Below, piece after piece: positions 57,877-64,000 of a stretch of DNA of 64,000 nt. Origin of the DNA: Thermocaproicibacter sp041859875 (GTDB taxonomy: Bacteria > Bacillota > Clostridia > Oscillospirales > Acutalibacteraceae); NCBI GenBank assembly GCA_041859875.1, contig JBFLFY010000011.1:3674-67673 (forward strand), in the 5' to 3' direction. Numbering within the stretch: the stretch's first letter is position 1; every line of letters begins with the position of its first letter. Position numbers and translations under genes: made by a program. Below the pieces are notes generated by a model, which did not search any database, was not told the origin of the DNA, and saw nothing but the letters and a program-made list of their open reading frames with translations.

Positions 57877-59211
57877 TTATTTCCCAAGGATGGAGTGGAT
57901 TCCGTAATATTTTGCAACGGAAGCATTCGGCCATGATGTGGCATCTTTTTTGTCCAGGTATTTGAGGTAATTTATGGCGCTGTATTTTGTGGAAGGGTTC
58001 ACCATAGGCACTGTGACATCCAGTTTTCCTTCCGCCTTGCACTGCTGCACAGTAGCAATATTCGCATTCATTGCAAGGTGCGTTTTGTAGATGTCATTCA
58101 TCCCAAGGCAGCCGTCATAGAACGTGACCATCAGCATTACAAGCGCAAAACTTGTCACTGCGGCACAGAACTTTGTTGAAAACAACTCCGCCATTAAAAT
58201 TGCATCTACGGCAACTAAAAGCAGCATACTGCAGGATGCGGCACGCCCCGGGTAATAGCTTGCAACAATAAAAATGAAGTTTGCGCAGAGGGAACCGAAA
58301 GCAAAAAGGGCCGAAACAATCAGCTTTTCCTTGTTTGTTTTAAGGAAAACAGCAAAGACAAAGAGCACAAGAAATACAAGCGCCAGCAGCCAAAATGACT
58401 GGTACATGTTCAGCGCAGCCATAAAGTTTTTCCGGAAAAAGGACCATCCGCTTTTTGCAATTTTATTTTTCGTTTCGCCCGGCGCGGTAACCATAAGCAC
58501 AAAGGCCACGGCAGCAGCAGCCAGCGCCAAAATAAAGTGAAGCGGCACTTTCTCTTTGTGGTAAAAACGAATCAGCAGAAGCAGTACAAAGGCCATAAAA
58601 ATCACGGTAGCAGAAAGGTTTTCCAAATATCCGCCGGCTGCGAAACCAAGCACTACATAAAGAATCTTCTGCCACAGTTTCCCGCACGTTTCCCGGTGCA
58701 GAAAGCACTGAATCAGCGGAATTAAGAATGCCAGGCCGAAAATGATGCTCCAGAGGTAATTGCAGGAACCATCCTGCCAAAGGTTGACCTGCCCGAACAC
58801 AGGCTCAAAAACCCATACAAGGCCGAAAATAGTAGCAAAAACAAGGTTGTTCCGGGTATTAGGCTCTTTGCAGATGGAATAAATCAGCAGAATTTGCAGC
58901 AGGAACATCCCGGCATTTACAAATTTAAAAATCGGATGCGGCAGGAACAGAAAAAGCTGCACAAAAAAATGAGTGATGGATCTTCCGTTCATCACTTTGT
59001 AATGTTCGCCGATGGAAGGAAAGATGTCCAAAACGCTGGTGATTCTCGCACCGGTGCTGTAGCTGAAACTGTAGCCGTAGTCATCCACGCACATCCCGGT
59101 TAAAAAATTGCAGGCAAGCAGTATCCCGAAAATTCCGATGCACAGGCACCAGAACAGGACTTTGGACTGATTTAGCTTTTTAAAAACCGTCATTTTATTC
59201 CCACTTTTCAT
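57877..59211 (-). CDS. Polytopic membrane protein, DUF6056/GtrC-like
   Basis: 444 residues with about eleven membrane helices and short loops. Features are FLTGMCVDDYGYSFSYSTGA near residue 37 (acidic DD in the first outer loop, as in GT-C transferases), FGQVNLWQDGSCNYLWSIIF and SYYPGRAASCSMLLLVAVDA. A GT-C glucosyltransferase-like role with the neighbouring GtrB-type enzyme is likely. A second ATG at 59193 has GTGGGA upstream and could be the true start. Confidence 0.85.
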   Translation of the reverse strand: MKSGNKMTVFKKLNQSKVLFWCLCIGIFGILLACNFLTGMCVDDYGYSFSYSTGARITSVLDIFPSIGEHYKVMNGRSITHFFVQLFLFLPHPIFKFVNAGMFLLQILLIYSICKEPNTRNNLVFATIFGLVWVFEPVFGQVNLWQDGSCNYLWSIIFGLAFLIPLIQCFLHRETCGKLWQKILYVVLGFAAGGYLENLSATVIFMAFVLLLLIRFYHKEKVPLHFILALAAAAVAFVLMVTAPGETKNKIAKSGWSFFRKNFMAALNMYQSFWLLALVFLVLFVFAVFLKTNKEKLIVSALFAFGSLCANFIFIVASYYPGRAASCSMLLLVAVDAILMAELFSTKFCAAVTSFALVMLMVTFYDGCLGMNDIYKTHLAMNANIATVQQCKAEGKLDVTVPMVNPSTKYSAINYLKYLDKKDATSWPNASVAKYYGIHSILGK

Positions 59212-59274
59212 TGCCTATTCAGCACAGACTTCTTTCCCCGCGCTGTTTCTGAATTTTTCGTCTTTTTACAGTAT

Positions 59275-59303
59275 ATTATAATATAATTTACCATAGCGTT
59301 CAA
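59275..59303 (-). promoter_or_regulatory. Promoter of the DUF6056-GtrB pair
   Basis: Minus strand TTGAAC (59303-59298), a 17-nt spacer, TATAAT (59280-59275). Confidence 0.8.
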
Positions 59304-59312
59304 GGCAAAAAA

Positions 59313-59346
59313 TTCTGCTGCAAGACTTCCATCTTGCAGCAGATTT
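59313..59346 (-). terminator. Terminator of the sugar operon
   Basis: AATCTGCTGCAAGA arm with its complement around a 6-nt loop; the minus-strand tail is TTTTTTGCC. Confidence 0.85.
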
Positions 59347-59372
59347 TACTCGCAGGCTGCTAAACTCAGCCC

Positions 59373-60866
59373 TCAGTCAGCCGAATCAAACGGATTTTCA
59401 TCCGCATAAGGGAGGTTCTTCGGCTGATTGTAAAACGTATGTTCAATATTAAGGTAATGGAAAAGGGAGAAGAGTGCTTTTCCTACATGGCGGAACGCAA
59501 CGGCGCCGTGGTGTGGGAATTGCTTTGCCACAAGCACATGGCGGTAAAAGCGGTCCATTTCCGGAACTGCAATGACCCCGATTCCACCGAAGGAGTGCGT
59601 CGCCGCAGGAAGGATTTCGCCCTGTGCGACGTATGCCTGCAGGTGGGCATCCGCTGTGCTCTGCAGCCGGAAAAGCGTAATGTCGCTTGGCGCAATGTCG
59701 CCCTCCAGCGTGCCGCGGGTAAAGTCCGGCGTGCCGCCGTTTTCCAGAATTCTGTTCTGAATCAGCTGATATTTTACCGCGCCCTTTTTCAGTTTGCAGA
59801 ACGGTGTGTTGCCGCAGTGGAAGCCCATAAAGGTATCTTTCTGGCGGTAACCCGACTTTGGCCCGATTTCTTCTTCATAAAGGTCTTTCGGCACACTGTT
59901 GTTCATATCCAGCAGCGTTACGGCGTCTTCCGTAACACACTCGCCGATGTATTCGCTCAGGGCACCGTAAATGTCGACTTCACAGGCGACCGGGATTCCG
60001 CGCCCCGTGAGGCGGCTGTTCACATAGCACGGCTCAAACCCGAACTGCTGCGGGAAAGCCGGCCAGCATTTGTCGGCAAAAGCCACATATTTGCGGGAGC
60101 CTTTATTTTGCTCCGCCCAGTCGAGCAGGGTCAGCTCAAACTGCGCCATACGGGGCAAAAGGTCCGGGAAGGTGTTCCCTTCTTTGCCCAGCTCTGTTTC
60201 CATGCTGTGTACAACTTCCGGAATGCGCGCGTCCCCCGCGTGCGCTTTGTAGGAAACCAGCAGGTCAAGCTCCGAATTTTCCTGAACTTCAACCCCCAGG
60301 TCATAAAGGGGCTGAATCGGCGCGTTGCAGGCGAAAAAGTCCTGCGGGCGCGGGCCGAACGTGATGATTTTCAGGTTCTTGAGTCCGATGACCGCACGGG
60401 CAATCGGCAGAAAATCTTCCACCATGCCGGTAATATCTTCCGCCGTGCCTACGGGGTACTCCGGAATATAGGCCGGAATATGGCGCAGGCCAAGGTTATA
60501 AGAGCAGTTCAGCATTCCGCAGAATGCGTCGCCGCGGCCGTTTATCAGGTTGTTCCCGTGTTCCTCCGCCGCAGCGGCATACATCACCGGGCCGTCGAAG
60601 TACTGTGCAATCTGTGTTTCCGGTGTTTCCGGGCCGAAATTACCAAGGAATACAAGCAGTGCGTTGCACTTTGCGTCTTTTGCTTCCTTGACTGCCTCGA
60701 GCATATCGGATTCATTTTCTACTGTTTTTTTCACTTCATAAACCGGAAGATTCTTCTTTTTGCAGGAATCCGCGATTGCTTTCCGCCGCTTTTCAGACAG
60801 GGAAATTACAAAACAGTCGCGGCTGACGGAAATAATGCCAAGCTTTATGTCCGGGATGTTTTTCAT
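59373..60866 (-). CDS. L-fucose/L-arabinose isomerase-family protein
   Basis: 497 residues of the COG2407 isomerase family, which converts aldoses to ketoses with a divalent metal. Features are KLGIISVSRDCFVISLSEKR, VFLGNFGPETPETQIAQYFD, KIITFGPRPQDFFACNAPIQ, FADKCWPAFPQQFGFEPCYV, ACEVDIYGALSEYIG and GFHCGNTPFCKL, the last two giving likely Glu, Asp and His metal ligands. It lies 35 nt after a xylulokinase-type gene. The substrate is not clear: D-arabinose, L-fucose or a pentose are possible. Confidence 0.88.
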   Translation of the reverse strand: MKNIPDIKLGIISVSRDCFVISLSEKRRKAIADSCKKKNLPVYEVKKTVENESDMLEAVKEAKDAKCNALLVFLGNFGPETPETQIAQYFDGPVMYAAAAEEHGNNLINGRGDAFCGMLNCSYNLGLRHIPAYIPEYPVGTAEDITGMVEDFLPIARAVIGLKNLKIITFGPRPQDFFACNAPIQPLYDLGVEVQENSELDLLVSYKAHAGDARIPEVVHSMETELGKEGNTFPDLLPRMAQFELTLLDWAEQNKGSRKYVAFADKCWPAFPQQFGFEPCYVNSRLTGRGIPVACEVDIYGALSEYIGECVTEDAVTLLDMNNSVPKDLYEEEIGPKSGYRQKDTFMGFHCGNTPFCKLKKGAVKYQLIQNRILENGGTPDFTRGTLEGDIAPSDITLFRLQSTADAHLQAYVAQGEILPAATHSFGGIGVIAVPEMDRFYRHVLVAKQFPHHGAVAFRHVGKALFSLFHYLNIEHTFYNQPKNLPYADENPFDSAD

Positions 60867-60901
60867 ATTTTAAGTCCTTTCTTGAAATCGGTTCGAAAAT
60901 T

Positions 60902-62413
60902 TTAGAAACTCCATTTCAAAGCGTCGTAGAATTTAACATATTTCTGGTACTGAGCCTCGTAAAGCGGCACATTCTCCGCTTTTGGCTCCGTCCGTGATTC
61001 CGGGCGGATTTTCTCTACCGTGTCCTCCAAAGACGGCCAGAAGCCAGCCGTAACGCCGGCAACCAGCGCCGCGCCGAACGCTCCGCCCTCCGCGCTTCCG
61101 TAAACCGTGTGAACCGGAAGACCGAATGTGTCGGCAAAAATCTGCCGCCACACCGGGCTGCAGGCGCCGCCGCCCGCAAGAACAATTTCATCGGAAGGAA
61201 CGCCCGGGTTGACACTTTGTATCAGCTCGTAAACCTGGCGCAGCGAAAAAGCGACACCCTCCATCACAGCACGCGCAAAGTGGCCTTTGGTATGGCTGCC
61301 CGTAATGCCAAGAAATGCGCCTTTCGCATTCGGGTCGTTCAGGGGCGCTCTTTCCCCCATGAGGTACGGAAGGAAAATCAGCCCGCCTGAACACGGGTTT
61401 ACCGCAGCGGCTTCATCATCCAGAAGCCGGAAAGCACTGCAGCCTTTTTCTTTTGCGCGCATGGTTTCCGCGTCGCCCAGCGCGTTGCGGAACCACTGGT
61501 ATGCCCCAGCTGCCGCAAGCGTAACGCCCATTGCGCTGTAAGTACCCGCGGTATTGCCGCAGAAAACCTGCAGCAGCCCGCCTGGGTTTGGGATGCAGTC
61601 TTTCAGCCCCATTGCCGCAACCCCGGAAGTGCCAAGCGTAATGCCGATGCGCCCCGACTTTACAAGGCCAAGGCCAACCGTAGAAATGACGGCGTCGCCG
61701 CCGCCGGCCGACAGAACCGTTCCGGCTGGAATGCCGGTTGCTTCTGCGGCTTCTTTCGTGATGGTTCCAGCCTCATCGGGAGATTCCAATACTTCTGGGA
61801 AAAAGCCGGGGTCTATGCCGATTTTCTGCATGAAATCCTTTGCCCAGCACCGTTTTTTTACATTGAACAGCCCCGTGCCGGAAGCATCGGAAACGTCCGT
61901 CTTAATTTCCCCCGTAAGGCGGTAACGGATGTAGTCTTTCGGGTTGATAATCACTTTGGTTTTGGCGTAATTCTCCGGCTCATTTTCTTTCATCCAAAGG
62001 ATTTTTCCAGCCGTGTAACCCGTCAGCATCTGGTTATTTGTTATCTTCAGCAAAGAGTCCAGCCCGCCGGCGGCTTCGGTAATTTCCGCGCACTGTTTTT
62101 CCGTCCGCTGGTCATTCCACAGAATGGCACGGCGCACTGCCTTACCGTCTTGATTCAGCGCTACCATGCCGTGCATCTGGCCCGAAAAGCTGATGGCGCT
62201 GATTTTCCTATTGGGAAGGAATTTTTGGATTTCTTTCAGACCGCATTTTACGCCGTTCCACCAGTCTTCGGGGTCTTGTTCCGACCAGCCTTCCCGCGGG
62301 GTATAGCACGGATAGTCTTCCCTTACGGAATTGATAATCTTTCCCTCTTCGTCAACTGCAATAATTTTGCAGCCCGACGTACCTATGTCGATTCCCAGAA
62401 CGCATCTGCGCAT
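60902..62413 (-). CDS. xylB: Xylulokinase-type carbohydrate kinase (FGGY)
   Basis: 503 residues from MRRCVLGIDIGTSGCKIIAV; GAGGTG precedes ATG 62413. FGGY-family motifs are the phosphate-1 loop above, GWSEQDPEDWW, ISFSGQMHGMVAL, SAGGGDAVISTVGLGLVKSG and VLAGGGACSPVWRQIFADTF, with LPYLMGERAPLNDPNAKGAF. It is most like xylulokinase, but FGGY substrate calls from sequence are soft. It is 10 nt downstream of the DUF4867-like gene. Confidence 0.92.
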   Translation of the reverse strand: MRRCVLGIDIGTSGCKIIAVDEEGKIINSVREDYPCYTPREGWSEQDPEDWWNGVKCGLKEIQKFLPNRKISAISFSGQMHGMVALNQDGKAVRRAILWNDQRTEKQCAEITEAAGGLDSLLKITNNQMLTGYTAGKILWMKENEPENYAKTKVIINPKDYIRYRLTGEIKTDVSDASGTGLFNVKKRCWAKDFMQKIGIDPGFFPEVLESPDEAGTITKEAAEATGIPAGTVLSAGGGDAVISTVGLGLVKSGRIGITLGTSGVAAMGLKDCIPNPGGLLQVFCGNTAGTYSAMGVTLAAAGAYQWFRNALGDAETMRAKEKGCSAFRLLDDEAAAVNPCSGGLIFLPYLMGERAPLNDPNAKGAFLGITGSHTKGHFARAVMEGVAFSLRQVYELIQSVNPGVPSDEIVLAGGGACSPVWRQIFADTFGLPVHTVYGSAEGGAFGAALVAGVTAGFWPSLEDTVEKIRPESRTEPKAENVPLYEAQYQKYVKFYDALKWSF

Positions 62414-62423
62414 GGTTTTCACC

Positions 62424-63074
62424 TCATTCAAGTGTTATATTTTCGCCTTGCAGCCCAAAGAACGTTGTTGCCGGGTCCATTCCGGACTCCGGGTGCGCGA
62501 TGAGCCATTTGTTCACAGCAGCAAGCAGTTTTGCTTCCCCTTTCTTTTTAGGGTCGGCCTTCAGCTTCTCATTAGTCCCCCTTGGAAGGATGATTGCTGT
62601 GTGAAACTCCTTTGTGCCGATGCTGCAAGGTGCGAAATGCAGTGTTGTAGCATAAATTTCTACCATTGTCCCTGCCGGAATCAAAAAGCCTTCCGTCAAA
62701 GCGGTATCATAGGTATCATTTTTCGGGTCCACCTCCTGGAGGGAACCCAGCAGCAGAATCATATCATCACTGGAAATGTTAATTTCCGAACTGCGGTGGT
62801 ACTCCAAAGCATTCAGCTTTTTGTTCCTGCCGTTGCAGTACCCAATCTGAATCGGAAGGCCGCCGAACTCCCACTCGCTCAGCGCCTGAAAAACCGGAAG
62901 CTTTTCCAGCGCGGCGTCGGAGGGGACATAAATTGTCCCTTCCTTCGGGATAGGTGTTTCCCGCAGGCCGCGAACCAGCCCCTCGGTGTCAAAGCCCTGC
63001 ACAACCCTGCCGTATTTCCGAAACGCCGGCTCCTGCAGCGAATGAATCTTTCTTTCTGTCTGCACGTAATCCAT
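62424..63074 (-). CDS. DUF4867-like protein in a sugar operon
   Basis: 216 residues, soluble. Features are MDYVQTERKIHSLQEPAFRK at the start, FGGLPIQIGYCNGRNKKLNA, YHRSSEINISSDDMILLLGS, FLIPAGTMVEIYATTLHFAP and HTAIILPRGTNEKL. The AGTxVEIYATTLHFAP stretch and length suggest a cupin-like fold. I associate it with the DUF4867 family next to isomerase/kinase genes. It may be a lyxose-isomerase-type or mutarotase-type enzyme, but that is a guess. Confidence 0.75.
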   Translation of the reverse strand: MDYVQTERKIHSLQEPAFRKYGRVVQGFDTEGLVRGLRETPIPKEGTIYVPSDAALEKLPVFQALSEWEFGGLPIQIGYCNGRNKKLNALEYHRSSEINISSDDMILLLGSLQEVDPKNDTYDTALTEGFLIPAGTMVEIYATTLHFAPCSIGTKEFHTAIILPRGTNEKLKADPKKKGEAKLLAAVNKWLIAHPESGMDPATTFFGLQGENITLE

Positions 63075-63103
63075 CTCCTAAACGAAAATCTTTGCTCTTG
63101 TAC

Positions 63104-64000
63104 TTATGCCTTTGCAGAACGTTTCTTTGAAAGAATATCGAAGACAACGGCTGCCAGCAGAACAATACCTTTAATGGTCTGGGTAATATCACTGCCAACA
63201 CCCATAATGGAAAGCCCGTTGTTAATGACGCCCATAACCAAAGCACCTACAACAGCACCTACAATCGTGCCGCTGCCGCCCATAACAGCCGCGCCGCCAA
63301 TGTAGCAGGAAGCGATGGCGTCCATTTCGAAGCCCGTGCCTGCCGCTGGGGTTGCCGCCTGAAGACGGGAAGTGAAGACAATGCCGCCCAAAGCTGCCAG
63401 CACACCCATGTTGACGAATGTGAGGAACAGCGCTTTTTTCGTATTAACACCGGAAAGGACAGCTGCTTTTTCATTGCCGCCCATTGCATAAAGCTGTCTG
63501 CCTGGAACAGTTCTTTCTGTAAAGAACGAATAGAGGACAATAAGGGCAATCATAATCAGAAGCAGAACCGGAATGCCGTTGTAAAGAGCAAGCCAAATGG
63601 CAAACAGTGCAATCGCAGCAACCGAAACAATCGTTTTTGCTAAAAAGCTTCCGGCAGATGGGCACAAATAGCCCTTTTTCTTCTTTTTGTTCAAGCTTGC
63701 AAAGGAAAGGAACAGGTAAACCGCTATGGCAATCGCGCCTATAATAAGCGATGTCATATCGAGAGGGCCGTTCCCCGTTCTCGCAAGGAACCCGGAACTA
63801 ATGGTGAGGAAATCTTTCGGGAATGGAGTGATTGTCATGCCCTGCAGGACATACAGCGTAATACCGCGGAAGATCAGCATACCGGCCAGTGTTACGATAA
63901 ATGCCGGAATCTTTACTTTAGCAATGATGACACCGTTGATGAGCCCGATCGCCGCGCCGACCAATAGTCCCAGCAGCAGTCCTGCCGGTACAGGCAGCCC
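63104..64000 (-). CDS. Sugar ABC transporter permease (XylH/RbsC family), partial
   Basis: 299 codons in view; the frame stays open to the window edge, so the N-terminus is missing. BPD_transp_2 family blocks are GAAIGLINGVIIAKVKIPAF, VTLAGMLIFRGITLYVLQG, RTVPGRQLYAMGGNEKAAVL, SGVNTKKALFLTFVNMGVLA, IASCYIGGAAVMGGSGTIVG and VMGVINNGLSIMGVGSDITQ. The inserted loop before RTVPGRQLYA resembles XylH-type more than RbsC-type proteins. The rest of the transporter should lie just beyond position 64000. Confidence 0.92.
   Translation of the reverse strand, partial: GLPVPAGLLLGLLVGAAIGLINGVIIAKVKIPAFIVTLAGMLIFRGITLYVLQGMTITPFPKDFLTISSGFLARTGNGPLDMTSLIIGAIAIAVYLFLSFASLNKKKKKGYLCPSAGSFLAKTIVSVAAIALFAIWLALYNGIPVLLLIMIALIVLYSFFTERTVPGRQLYAMGGNEKAAVLSGVNTKKALFLTFVNMGVLAALGGIVFTSRLQAATPAAGTGFEMDAIASCYIGGAAVMGGSGTIVGAVVGALVMGVINNGLSIMGVGSDITQTIKGIVLLAAVVFDILSKKRSAKA

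Overview
The window looks like chromosome from an endospore-forming, low-to-medium GC anaerobe of the Clostridia, probably an Oscillospirales/Ruminococcaceae-type bacterium. The grounds are the sporulation and germination genes (spoIIP, gpr, spoVAE, spoVT, a gerA-type operon), the Bacillus/Clostridia order rimP-nusA-ylxR-ylxQ-infB-rbfA-nrnA-truB-ribF-rpsO-pnp, vegetative promoters close to TTGACA-17-TATAAT, and an RNF-like gene set. Most genes lie on the minus strand. No tRNA, IS element, prophage or CRISPR array was seen.

Layout. 1-10 kb: the N-terminal part of lepA, small secreted or membrane proteins, spoIIP, gpr, rpsT (plus strand), a Fur-box-linked 50-residue membrane microprotein, spoVAE, an ABC exporter pair and a lone 5S rRNA gene. 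10-17 kb: a free-standing structured RNA candidate, a phosphosugar mutase, a YfcE-type phosphodiesterase facing a three-gene unknown operon, and proBA. 17-29 kb: the translation/RNA-metabolism supercluster from pnp back to rimP, with its own promoter and a leader terminator, then spoVT behind a near-perfect sigma-G promoter. 29-34 kb: rpe followed by a reduced RNF-like set rnfC-D-E-A and a Nudix gene. 34-41 kb: a G5/3D cell-wall protein, rplM-rpsI, a BirA-controlled bioY operon, and a DAHP synthase. 41-49 kb: tandem paralogous lipoproteins, secA and a four-gene germinant receptor operon. 49-56 kb: galE, a CpXC protein, asnB, a repeat-bounded structured intergenic segment, and two zinc-ribbon membrane proteins. 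56-64 kb: a GtrB-like glycosyltransferase with a polytopic partner, then a sugar operon (ABC permease, DUF4867-like protein, xylulokinase-type kinase, fucose/arabinose-type isomerase).

How the parts fit. The rimP-to-pnp block makes ribosome maturation, initiation and RNA decay factors together. SpoIIP (engulfment), SpoVT (late forespore regulation), SpoVAE (dipicolinate uptake), GPR (SASP degradation) and the Ger receptor cover stages from engulfment to germination. The most unusual locus is the RNF-like set. By motif comparison it lacks rnfB and rnfG, all four cysteines that hold the RnfA/RnfE iron-sulfur cluster, the RnfD flavinylation motif and the N-terminal flavin/NADH part of RnfC, yet keeps the two RnfC ferredoxin motifs. 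Other items of interest are the free-standing RNA near 10.1 kb, families of dispersed intergenic repeats placed at gene ends, a second orphan BirA operator, and small proteins outside conventional ORF calls.
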